DNA of 13,306 bases from JBEKEX01 sp050013615 (lineage in GTDB: Bacteria; Chloroflexota; Anaerolineae; Anaerolineales; Anaerolineaceae), in the NCBI GenBank assembly GCA_050013615.1, contig JBEKEX010000070.1, forward strand, positions 1-13,306, read 5' to 3'. The notes below the pieces were generated by a model that worked only from the letters and a program-made list of their open reading frames with translations, was not told where the DNA came from and ran no database searches. Below, in pieces: positions 7,279 through 13,306 of the stretch (position 1 is the stretch's first letter; each line of letters starts with the position of its first letter). A program made the position numbers and the translations under genes.

Positions 7279-7306
7279 TTGACGGGTGGGTGATTCACGC
7301 TAAACT
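7279..7306 (+). promoter_or_regulatory. Candidate promoter of the glutamate dehydrogenase gene
   Basis: TTGACG (7279-7284), a 16-base spacer and TAAACT (7301-7306) form a sigma70-like promoter 168 bases before the glutamate dehydrogenase ATG. The -35 box sits in the loop of a short inverted repeat, ATCACC (7273-7278) and GGTGAT (7289-7294), which could be a repressor or activator site. The predicted leader of about 160 bases is long for this window. Confidence 0.4.
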
Positions 7307-7372
7307 TAAGCCGGATATGATGTGGGTAGGAGTCATGACGGAGTTTTCTCTCCAATCCACGATGCTGGTCGG

Positions 7373-7395
7373 CGGGCACGGAACCGAGGTGCCCG
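7373..7395 (+). other. Stem-loop in the glutamate dehydrogenase leader
   Basis: CGGGCAC (7373-7379) pairs with GTGCCCG (7389-7395) around a 9-base loop. The tail TTTATC is too short for a convincing terminator. It lies about 80 bases before the start codon in the predicted leader RNA. No known riboswitch class is recognisable. The remaining gatB-glutamate dehydrogenase spacer (7182-7474) shows only the promoter and weak structure. Confidence 0.3.
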
Positions 7396-7474
7396 TTTAT
7401 CGTCTCTGCGATTCACTTTCCACAATCTTTGAACCACATCTTATCGTTTTACACTTCTAGACAGGAGAAGAACA

Positions 7475-8761
7475 ATGGCAGGAACTACCAACGCGTTCGA
7501 AATGGCTCAGGCCCAGTTTGACCATGTAGCCGAGCTGCTGAAGCTGGATTCGCAGGTGCGCGAGATCCTTCGCTGGCCCATGCGCGAATACCACTTCCGT
7601 ATCCCCGTGCGCATGGACGATGGCTCCATCCGGGTTTTCCAGGGCTTCCGCGTCCAGCACAACGACGCACGCGGCCCCAACAAGGGCGGCATCCGCTTCC
7701 ATCCGGCAGAGACCATCGACACCGTGCGTGCTTTGGCCACCTGGATGACCTGGAAATGCGCCGTAGCGGATATTCCCCTCGGCGGTGGCAAGGGCGGCGT
7801 GATTGTTGATCCCGCCACGTTGTCAGTGAATGAAAAAGAGCGCTTATGCCGCGGTTGGATCGATGTAATGTGGAAGAACATCGGCCCGCGCACCGATGTA
7901 CCCGCTCCCGATGTCGGCACCACGCCGCAAATGATGGGCTGGATGATGGATGAGTACAGCAAGCTGGTCGGCCAGTTCACCCCCGGCACCATCACCGGCA
8001 AGCCGCTGGGCAGTGGTGGCTCTTTGGGTCGCACCGAAGCCACCGGTTTCGGCGTCATCTACACTGTGCGCGAAGCCATGAAGCATCTCAAGATGGAACC
8101 CAAGAAATGCACCGCAGCCCTGCAGGGTTTCGGCAACGTGGCACAGTATGCAGCCATTGGTTTCATCGAGATCCTCGGCGGCAAGGTGGTGTGTGTCTCC
8201 TGCTACGACCGTGACGACAAGAAGTCTTATACCTTCACCAAGAATGACGGCATCGACCCGCACTTCCTGATGTCGATCACCGACCAGTACGGAACCATCA
8301 ACAAGAATAAAGCCAAGGACGCCGGCTACAAGATCGAAGACGGCGGCGCCTGGATCAGCAAGGACGTAGACGTGCTCATCCCGGCAGCCCTCGAAGGGCA
8401 GGTGACCGGTGAGACAGCCAAGCTGATCAGCAAGAGTGTCAAGCTCATCGCCGAAGGCGCCAATGGCCCCACCACGCCCGAAGCCGATGAGATCTTGAAG
8501 AAAAACAACATCTTCGTCATTCCCGATTTCCTGTGCAACGCCGGCGGCGTGACCACTTCTTATTTCGAGAGCGTCCAGAACGACATGAACTTCTACTGGA
8601 CACGGGAAGAGGTGCTGGAGAAGTTGGACACCAAGATGGACCAAGCCTTCAATAGCGTTCTGGAAATGAGCCTGAAGGAAAAGGTAAACATGCGCGATGC
8701 GGCCTACATGGTCGCCATCGACCGCGTGGTCAAAGCCATGCAATTGCGCGGCTGGATCTAA
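7475..8761 (+). CDS. gdhA: Glutamate dehydrogenase, hexameric Glu/Leu/Phe/Val type
   Basis: Catalyses the reversible oxidative deamination of glutamate to 2-oxoglutarate and ammonia in the cytosol. The 428 residues match the compact bacterial and archaeal hexameric class. Visible features are the substrate region GPNKGGIRFHP (67-77), K94 in MTWKCAVADIP, the signature PLGGGKGGV with catalytic K106, the catalytic Asp in APDVGT (D146), and a Rossmann GFGNVA (218-223). EGANGPTTPEAD and DFLCNAGGVTTSYFE occur in the second half. The segment after the second strand of the Rossmann fold, VSCYDRDDKKSY, is unusual beside the common SDSxG form, so NAD versus NADP preference is unclear. AGGAG lies 7 bases before the ATG, an ideal site. 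It is followed by a perfect hairpin terminator and is probably a single-gene transcript. gudB or rocG would be alternative names. Confidence 0.95.
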   Translation: MAGTTNAFEMAQAQFDHVAELLKLDSQVREILRWPMREYHFRIPVRMDDGSIRVFQGFRVQHNDARGPNKGGIRFHPAETIDTVRALATWMTWKCAVADIPLGGGKGGVIVDPATLSVNEKERLCRGWIDVMWKNIGPRTDVPAPDVGTTPQMMGWMMDEYSKLVGQFTPGTITGKPLGSGGSLGRTEATGFGVIYTVREAMKHLKMEPKKCTAALQGFGNVAQYAAIGFIEILGGKVVCVSCYDRDDKKSYTFTKNDGIDPHFLMSITDQYGTINKNKAKDAGYKIEDGGAWISKDVDVLIPAALEGQVTGETAKLISKSVKLIAEGANGPTTPEADEILKKNNIFVIPDFLCNAGGVTTSYFESVQNDMNFYWTREEVLEKLDTKMDQAFNSVLEMSLKEKVNMRDAAYMVAIDRVVKAMQLRGWI

Positions 8762-8777
8762 ACCTGAATTGTTTACA

Positions 8778-8817
8778 GAAATGCACCTCGAAATTAATTT
8801 CGAGGTGCATTTTTTAA
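8778..8817. terminator. Bidirectional Rho-independent terminator between convergent genes
   Basis: A perfect 17-bp inverted repeat with no spacer (8779-8795 and 8796-8812, ATGCACCTCGAAATT as the core of the left arm) is followed by TTTTTTT on the plus strand. It ends the glutamate dehydrogenase transcript 17 bases after its stop. It lies just past the stop of the convergent dehydrogenase, where the minus-strand tail TTTCTGT is weaker but could serve that gene too. Confidence 0.9.
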
Positions 8818-8830
8818 TACGATGTGCTTA

Positions 8831-9658
8831 TCAGGAATTTTCCTTACGCTTGGCGCGGTCTTTTTCGACGCCGTTAAGCGATAGCTGATCCAGCAGCCCC
8901 GGGGCAATCAATTTCATCCAAAGAATGGCTTTCCCGCCGGGTGCCATATAGAGGTCGCGGCGACGCCGGGCAACGGCCTGGAGAGTCAGCCTGGCGCACG
9001 TCTCGACCGGCATCATCCCACTGGGGATCGTCTTGTTTGGAACCTGCTGCCCTTTTTCGCCAGTGGAATTATCTTCAAAGTGAGAAGCAACTGAAGCAGG
9101 ATAGACGATCGTGATGCTGACGCCATATTGTTTCAGCTCCACGCGAAGTGATTCAAAAAAGCCGCTCATGGCATGTTTGCTGGCCACGTAGCCGCTCAAG
9201 CCGGGCAATCCGATCACGCCCGCCATGCTGCAGACGGCCACGATCCGTCCGCGGCTTTGTTTAATATACGGGAGTGCGTAGAACGTGCAGTAGGCGCTGC
9301 CCAGATAATTGACTTGGGCAATTTTCTCCAACGCGGTTGGATCGGGGTAATCTTCCAGATTGGCTTGAATACTATTGCCGGCGTTGTTGATCAAGGTGTC
9401 GATTCGTCCATATTCCTGGAAGGTGCGTTGAATCAGATCGCGACACTCCTCTGGACGTGTTAGATCGGCTGTGACGATCAGGACTTTTGCGCCTGCCTGC
9501 CGGCAGCGTTCCGCGGTTGCTTCCAGGCGGGCGATATCACGGCCCGTCAGAACTAGCCTGGCACCCTGGGGTGCCAGTTGATAAGCCAACTCGCGCCCGA
9601 TCCCACTCGAAGCGCCCGTAATGATGATCACATTATCTTGGAATATTGAATCGCTCAT
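8831..9658 (-). CDS. Short-chain dehydrogenase/reductase (SDR), NAD(P)-dependent
   Basis: A classical SDR oxidoreductase, 275 residues, with a Rossmann fold and the full catalytic set: cofactor-binding TGASSGIG (14-21), a TGR turn (38-40) in which R40 suggests NADP(H), NNAG (91-94), N117 in AQVNYLG, S144, and YVASK with Y157 and K161. The C-terminal part has a hydrophobic GKAILWMKLIAPGLLDQL stretch and a basic tail (KDRAKRKE). This resembles the 3-ketodihydrosphingosine reductase or DHRS7-like branch, so a lipid substrate is possible, but that is only an inference. No Shine-Dalgarno sequence precedes the ATG; a TATAAT ends 9 bases upstream, suggesting a leaderless transcript. It is divergent from the membrane glycosyltransferase pair and convergent with the glutamate dehydrogenase gene. 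Confidence 0.9.
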   Translation of the reverse strand: MSDSIFQDNVIIITGASSGIGRELAYQLAPQGARLVLTGRDIARLEATAERCRQAGAKVLIVTADLTRPEECRDLIQRTFQEYGRIDTLINNAGNSIQANLEDYPDPTALEKIAQVNYLGSAYCTFYALPYIKQSRGRIVAVCSMAGVIGLPGLSGYVASKHAMSGFFESLRVELKQYGVSITIVYPASVASHFEDNSTGEKGQQVPNKTIPSGMMPVETCARLTLQAVARRRRDLYMAPGGKAILWMKLIAPGLLDQLSLNGVEKDRAKRKENS

Positions 9659-9667
9659 ATCGACACA

Positions 9668-9673
9668 ATTATA
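9668..9673 (-). promoter_or_regulatory. -10 box of the SDR gene, suggesting a leaderless mRNA
   Basis: The minus strand reads TATAAT, followed by 9 bases and the SDR ATG. No -35 box is seen 16-18 bases upstream. A GAAAGGAAA string lies upstream of the box, not between it and the ATG, so it cannot act as a ribosome site if this promoter is used. Confidence 0.45.
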
Positions 9674-9759
9674 CTTATTTCCTTTCAGGACGTCGGCGCC
9701 ACATAGAAGGTTAATGGTCTTTCCAAGATAGGGTTATCAATCTGCTGGTTTTATGCACA

Positions 9760-9768
9760 TGTTATAAT
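9760..9768 (+). promoter_or_regulatory. Extended -10 promoter of the glycosyltransferase pair
   Basis: TGTTATAAT matches the extended -10 form TGnTATAAT, 33 bases before the first membrane protein ATG. No -35 box is apparent. It lies in the 143-base divergent spacer shared with the SDR gene. Confidence 0.45.
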
Positions 9769-9801
9769 CATCACACAGTTCTCTGGTCACGCGAGTCCCG
9801 A

Positions 9802-11388
9802 ATGAATCCCCTCAAACGGTATCCCTGGTTGGAACACTTGCTCGTCTTGGCGTACTTCGCGCTGCTGACCGTCCTGTTCACTTATCCCATCATTTTCAAT
9901 CTAGGCACTTCCCTGCTCGGCAAGCCCGGCGACAACGTCTACGGCATCTGGCTCATCCACTGGTACGACAAAGTCTTTTTCGGCGGCAACTGGCACCCCT
10001 TCTTCAACCCCTGGATGAACTACCCGGACGGCTGGAACCTTTCGACCACCGAGACCTACCTGGCGGTCGCCCTGCCGGGGGTGCTGGTCAGCCAGCTTTG
10101 GAACTCCATCGCCGGCTACAACGTGGCCTGCCTGCTCACCTTCGTGCTGTCGGGCTATTTCATGTACCTGTGGGTGCGGCACGTCAGCGGCTCTTCGGCC
10201 GCCGGGCTGATCGCCGGGACGATCTTCGCTTTCATCCCCTGGCGCATGGCGCAATTCCGCGCCGGGCATCCCAACCTGATCGGCACGCAATGGTTCCCGC
10301 TTTACTTTTGGGCGCTGTATGAGCTGCTCGACCTAGAGAAACGCAAAGCCTGGCTGTGGGCCATCCTGGCAGCCGTCTCGCTGGGGCTGATCGGCCTCAC
10401 ATCCATGTATTTCCTGTATTTCACGCTGATCATCAGCGTCATCTATTTATTGTGCCTCATCCTGTTCTCGAGCTGGCGCAAGCTGCTTTCACTAAAGTTT
10501 TGGGAGCGGATGGCGCTGTTTGCCGTCCTGGCTGCGCCGCTGGTATGGCTGGCCCTTAAACCGTATCTCGGCGTGAGCGGCAGCGGCGGCCTGGCCAGCC
10601 GTTCGGTGGCCTATGCCAGCATGTATTCGGCCAGCCCCACCGACTTCATTTTACCTTCCACCGATCATTTCCTGTTCGGCGTGTGGGTCATGCAGCATTT
10701 CGACCGCTCGTTATGGATCGAGGGGACATTCTACATCGGCGCGGCCGCCCTGGGGCTCGGCATCGTTGCCTTCATCTTTCGCAAAAGCCTCCGCCTGCCC
10801 GCCCTGATCGATGCCTCGCTGATCGTGGCCGCGGCAGCTTTCATCCTGGCCCTGGGCATCGACCTGCACTGGAATAACCAGGAAGTGATCGTGCAAGTGC
10901 CGCAGTTCCTGCAAGCCGTGCTGCATAAATCGACGACTGCCCTGTACCTGCCGGCTTATTTACTCTTCAATCATTTGCCATTCTATGACAAGATGCGCGC
11001 CCTGGAGCGGATCGGGGTGTTCACCCTGGTGTTCACTTCCTTCCTGGCCGGACTGGGCGCCGTGAAGCTGTTGGAAGGCAAAAAGCAGATGCCGTTCTCC
11101 GAATCCGGCGACCAGTACGTCATCTACTGCACCATGTTCCAGAACAAGCCGTTCGTGGGCGGCTTCTTCAACGCCAACCAGCCGCCCCAGTTCCTGGCCA
11201 TCGACCCGGTGCTGGAGAACTTCCCCGACCAGGCCTCGATCAGCCTGCTGCAAACTCTCAAAGTAGCTTACGTGGTCGTCGACTCGAGCAAGTACAGCAA
11301 TTACACTTCAGTGGACCAGGCAATCCAATCCCTGGGTCTGCAGCTATTGACCGATCAACAAGGACAGTACGTCTATGGATGGAAATAA
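9802..11388 (+). CDS. GT-C-type membrane glycosyltransferase-like protein, apparently with an internal deletion
   Basis: A 528-residue polytopic membrane protein with about ten hydrophobic helices up to residue 423, followed by a roughly 100-residue soluble C-terminal part. The first extracytoplasmic loop (GKPGDNVYGIWLIHWY, then NPFFxP-like and NYPDGWNL, to residue 80) has the acidic D44 and the YPxGxxL pattern of GT-C proteins that use polyprenyl-phosphate sugars. The exact reaction is unknown. From memory of homologues, helix RIGVFTLVFTSFLAGLGAVKLL should be followed by one more helix and a strand containing PVxxWLA...AVLE before the segment MPFSESGDQYV. Here KKQ joins MPF directly at residues 425-430 (about 11074-11091), so some 40-60 residues seem missing. 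No ribosome site is seen. The gene overlaps the next by 14 bases. Confidence 0.75.
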   Translation: MNPLKRYPWLEHLLVLAYFALLTVLFTYPIIFNLGTSLLGKPGDNVYGIWLIHWYDKVFFGGNWHPFFNPWMNYPDGWNLSTTETYLAVALPGVLVSQLWNSIAGYNVACLLTFVLSGYFMYLWVRHVSGSSAAGLIAGTIFAFIPWRMAQFRAGHPNLIGTQWFPLYFWALYELLDLEKRKAWLWAILAAVSLGLIGLTSMYFLYFTLIISVIYLLCLILFSSWRKLLSLKFWERMALFAVLAAPLVWLALKPYLGVSGSGGLASRSVAYASMYSASPTDFILPSTDHFLFGVWVMQHFDRSLWIEGTFYIGAAALGLGIVAFIFRKSLRLPALIDASLIVAAAAFILALGIDLHWNNQEVIVQVPQFLQAVLHKSTTALYLPAYLLFNHLPFYDKMRALERIGVFTLVFTSFLAGLGAVKLLEGKKQMPFSESGDQYVIYCTMFQNKPFVGGFFNANQPPQFLAIDPVLENFPDQASISLLQTLKVAYVVVDSSKYSNYTSVDQAIQSLGLQLLTDQQGQYVYGWK

Positions 11389-13027
11389 CCAAACAGTGCC
11401 TGAACAGGTTGCCAAAACTCCTTGGAGCCGATTATTACTATGGGCAGCCTGGGCCGTCGTCGGCATCTTGCTGACCATCGGTGCGGGATACATGCTGTCG
11501 TACGGGATGAACAACCACCCCTGGGCGTACAGCGACTCGGTCGAATACATCGTGACCGCCCGCCATCTGCTGGCTGGCAGCGGCTTGACCATGCCCGCCC
11601 CGGATGGGCACCTGATGTCGCTATCGCTGCACCCGCCGTTCTATCCGTTGACCCTGGCCGGGCTCTTCCAGTTGGGCGGTAACACGTTTACCTCCATCGC
11701 CTGGCTGAACATCTTCCTGTTCGCAGGCGCCGTGTTGATCCTGCTCGCGGGACTGTTGTGGACCACGCATTCTTTCTGGTATGCGCTGACCGTCAGCCTG
11801 CTGTTCCCGCTGATCCCCGCCCTGGTGAAGAACTTCGACGGCGCCATGTCGGAGCCATTGTTCATCTTCCTCCTCGTCGCCAGCTACATGACGTTGGTGA
11901 GTTACTTCGTCAGTCGCAAGATGGGCTGGGTGATCGTCTCCGGCCTGCTGGCCTTCCTGGCCACCCTCACCCGCTTCGCCGGGGCAGCTGCCATCCTCGC
12001 CGGCGCGCTGGCCGTCCTCCTGTGGGCCGGCAAGACCTGGCGCCGGAAGTTCAAGATCGTCGGCATCTACCTGGCATCCAGCGCATTGCCGTTCCTAGTG
12101 TGGGGTGCGGCTTCCTTTTTACAGAGCGGTTCCTTCGCCTCGCGCAGCGTGATCGTCCCGGCCAAGATCCTCCAGTTGCTGACCAATTTCCGTATTACAG
12201 TGATGGAAATATGGGTCAGTTGGCTGCCCTATACCAACACCGCCTTCAATTCCTGGCAGGAAAAATCGCTGGCCGTATACGTGACCATCCTATTGGTGAT
12301 CATCATTGCGATCAGACTGGCATGGGGCTGGCAGCGCAAGATCGAGTGGCATCGCGACCGCTATTTGCCCGGCATGCTGGCCGCTCTCGGCAACGCCATC
12401 CTGTATTTCGGCTGTTACATGCTCGTCCTGCTGGTCTCATACCTGTTCTCGTCGCTCACCCCGGACATCAATGAGCGCATGCTGGCCCCGGCTATCCCGT
12501 TCATCCTCATCGCCTGCTTCGGAGCGTTGTTTGCTCTGCTGCGTTTCTGGCGCTGGAAACCGATCTTCGTCGTGATCCCCCTGGCACTGGCAGCCTTCCT
12601 CATCAACGCCTATTGGCCGCTGACCCAAAAGGCTCTGCACGACAACCGCTTCGAAAACATCAGTTATTCCGCTTCCCAATGGGACACGTCCGAGGTCTTC
12701 CAAAGCATCTTGAGCCTGCCGGCAAAGCAGCCGTTGTTCTCCAACGACCCGGCGCTGGTGCTGCTCCATACCGACCGCTTCCCCTATGCCGTCTCCGAGA
12801 TCAGCAACCAGATCACGCTGGCAAACCCTCTCCCCTATGGACAGGGTGCCAGCAGCGACGAGAAACTGTTCGATCAAAAAGGCGGAGCACTGGTGCTGTT
12901 CAAGGATTCGATCTACGAGCAGTTCCACGGCATGTACGGCGACGGTACGGATGAGCGCATCACCCTGCTCACGCAAGGGCTGCGATCGATCTTCGACGAT
13001 CCGCACAGCGCTATTTACGTCAAATGA
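11375..13027 (+). CDS. ArnT/PMT-like GT-C membrane glycosyltransferase family protein
   Basis: A 550-residue integral membrane protein with roughly eleven hydrophobic helices and a soluble C-terminal part from about 430. After the first helix comes the acidic motif YSDSVEY (52-58; D54 and E57), the place where ArnT and Pmt-type enzymes bind metal or the lipid-phosphate sugar, then HPPFYPL (86-92). MSEPLF (helix 5 region) and TLTRFAG are also usual in this group. The likely role is transfer of a sugar from a polyprenyl-phosphate donor to a lipid or protein outside the membrane, but donor and acceptor are unknown. AAGGA at 11360-11364, 10 bases before the ATG, lies inside the upstream gene, and the 14-base overlap suggests translational coupling. 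A palindromic repeat starts 4 bases after the stop codon. Confidence 0.82.
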   Translation: MDGNNQTVPEQVAKTPWSRLLLWAAWAVVGILLTIGAGYMLSYGMNNHPWAYSDSVEYIVTARHLLAGSGLTMPAPDGHLMSLSLHPPFYPLTLAGLFQLGGNTFTSIAWLNIFLFAGAVLILLAGLLWTTHSFWYALTVSLLFPLIPALVKNFDGAMSEPLFIFLLVASYMTLVSYFVSRKMGWVIVSGLLAFLATLTRFAGAAAILAGALAVLLWAGKTWRRKFKIVGIYLASSALPFLVWGAASFLQSGSFASRSVIVPAKILQLLTNFRITVMEIWVSWLPYTNTAFNSWQEKSLAVYVTILLVIIIAIRLAWGWQRKIEWHRDRYLPGMLAALGNAILYFGCYMLVLLVSYLFSSLTPDINERMLAPAIPFILIACFGALFALLRFWRWKPIFVVIPLALAAFLINAYWPLTQKALHDNRFENISYSASQWDTSEVFQSILSLPAKQPLFSNDPALVLLHTDRFPYAVSEISNQITLANPLPYGQGASSDEKLFDQKGGALVLFKDSIYEQFHGMYGDGTDERITLLTQGLRSIFDDPHSAIYVK

Positions 13028-13030
13028 ATC

Positions 13031-13100
13031 TTGTAGGGGCGAGGCAATGCCTCGCCCTGGGCGACCCCATACAGGGCAGGCCGATAGGTCGCCCCTACAA
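13031..13100. repeat. 70-bp palindromic repeat element with 12-bp terminal inverted repeats
   Basis: TTGTAGGGGCGA (13031-13042) is perfectly complemented by TCGCCCCTACAA (13089-13100). Inside are nested hairpins CGAGGC/GCCTCG (13040-13045 and 13049-13054) and GCCCTG/CAGGGC (13054-13059 and 13072-13077). The GGCGAGGCAATG string is shared with the element at 5492-5536. It sits directly after the second glycosyltransferase gene, where the hairpins could also end or protect the transcript. It encodes no protein, so it is either a non-autonomous mobile element or a REP-like repeat. Confidence 0.8.
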
Positions 13101-13126
13101 AACACCCTCTCACCTGCGAACTGCGG

Positions 13127-13132
13127 TAAAAT
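13127..13132 (+). promoter_or_regulatory. Candidate -10 box of the Mrp-like gene
   Basis: TAAAAT, 33 bases before the ATG and just after the palindromic element. No -35 box is recognisable. The predicted leader of about 27 bases contains the AGGAGA ribosome site. Confidence 0.35.
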
Positions 13133-13165
13133 TGGACAACTCTTATCCTTATTTAGGAGAAATGA

Positions 13166-13306
13166 ATGCTTACTGAAGTTGAAATCATGAACGCCCTGCA
13201 CAGTGTTGTGGACCCGGAACTGGGACGCAGCTTCGTCGACCTGAAGATGATCCGGGATTTGAAGATCTCGGACGGCCGTGTGGCGTTCACCCTGGCGATG
13301 ACCGTG
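13166..13306 (+). CDS. MIP18/DUF59-Mrp type iron-sulfur carrier protein, N-terminal part only
   Basis: The first 47 codons are present and the gene continues past the right edge. The sequence carries the MIP18 (DUF59) signature VVDPELGRSFVDLKMIRDL (14-32), followed by the strand KISDGRVAFTLAMT. This domain stands alone (SufT/PaaD type) or at the N-terminus of Mrp/ApbC P-loop ATPases that deliver Fe-S clusters. The window stops before any Walker motif, so the two cannot be told apart; the N-terminal spacing looks Mrp-like. AGGAGA at 13155-13160, 5 bases before this ATG, supports the start. An ATG four bases earlier runs into a stop after four codons. Confidence 0.85.
   Translation, partial: MLTEVEIMNALHSVVDPELGRSFVDLKMIRDLKISDGRVAFTLAMTV

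Noticed and set aside
7844..8743. A 299-codon minus-strand open frame
   Set aside because: It is antisense to the glutamate dehydrogenase gene, with a His/Val/Leu-rich composition typical of a mirrored reading frame and no family motif.
11758..12474. A 238-codon plus-strand frame within the second glycosyltransferase gene
   Set aside because: The translation is rich in Arg, Pro and His, as in out-of-frame reading of hydrophobic codons, while the overlapping frame encodes a clear membrane protein.
12437..13201. A 254-codon minus-strand frame spanning the repeat and gene ends
   Set aside because: It reads through the antisense of the membrane protein and the palindromic repeat; no ribosome site or family similarity.

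Overview
The window looks like ordinary chromosome from a moderately GC-rich bacterium, most plausibly Chloroflexota of the Anaerolineae type. That placement is inferred from remembered resemblance of the proteins (stand-alone gatB, the GT-C membrane protein family with a YPxGxxL-like loop, the Mrp-type protein) and from abundant short palindromic repeats between genes. No rRNA or phylogenetic marker was available to test it. No phage, insertion sequence, CRISPR array or toxin-antitoxin pair is visible.

Left part (1-3664, all minus strand): the 5' part of a tRNA-Phe runs off the left edge, with a good sigma70-type promoter about 140 bases upstream. Next come hutI (imidazolonepropionase, histidine degradation) with no other hut gene beside it, an MFS transporter, an 85-residue protein of unknown function, and an Rrf2-family regulator with a cysteine cluster. 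Rrf2, the 85-residue protein and the transporter are closely spaced and form a probable self-regulated operon. A strong hairpin terminator or attenuator sits just before the transporter. A 329-base divergent region (3665-3993) holds two inverted repeats that are candidate operators.

Middle part (3994-8761, plus strand): a hotdog-fold acyl-CoA thioesterase and an M42 metallopeptidase form a two-gene unit, followed by two palindromic repeat elements, gatB (aspartyl/glutamyl-tRNA amidotransferase subunit B) and a glutamate dehydrogenase with a roughly 160-base leader. A perfect bidirectional hairpin ends the glutamate dehydrogenase gene against the convergent short-chain dehydrogenase (8831-9658, minus).

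Right part (9802-13306, plus strand): two overlapping genes encode multi-spanning GT-C-type membrane proteins, probably lipid-linked-sugar glycosyltransferases. The first appears to lack an internal block of about 40-60 residues. Then come a 70-bp palindromic repeat element and the first 47 codons of a MIP18/DUF59-Mrp type Fe-S carrier protein.

Most genes are housekeeping or metabolic and are not obviously connected across units. The best candidates for something undescribed are the Rrf2-orf85-MFS module with its dyads and intra-operon hairpin, the apparently deleted membrane glycosyltransferase, and the recurring pattern of TATAAT placed 8-9 bases before an ATG that has no Shine-Dalgarno sequence, which suggests leaderless mRNAs. 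I see no clear new defence or mobile system.
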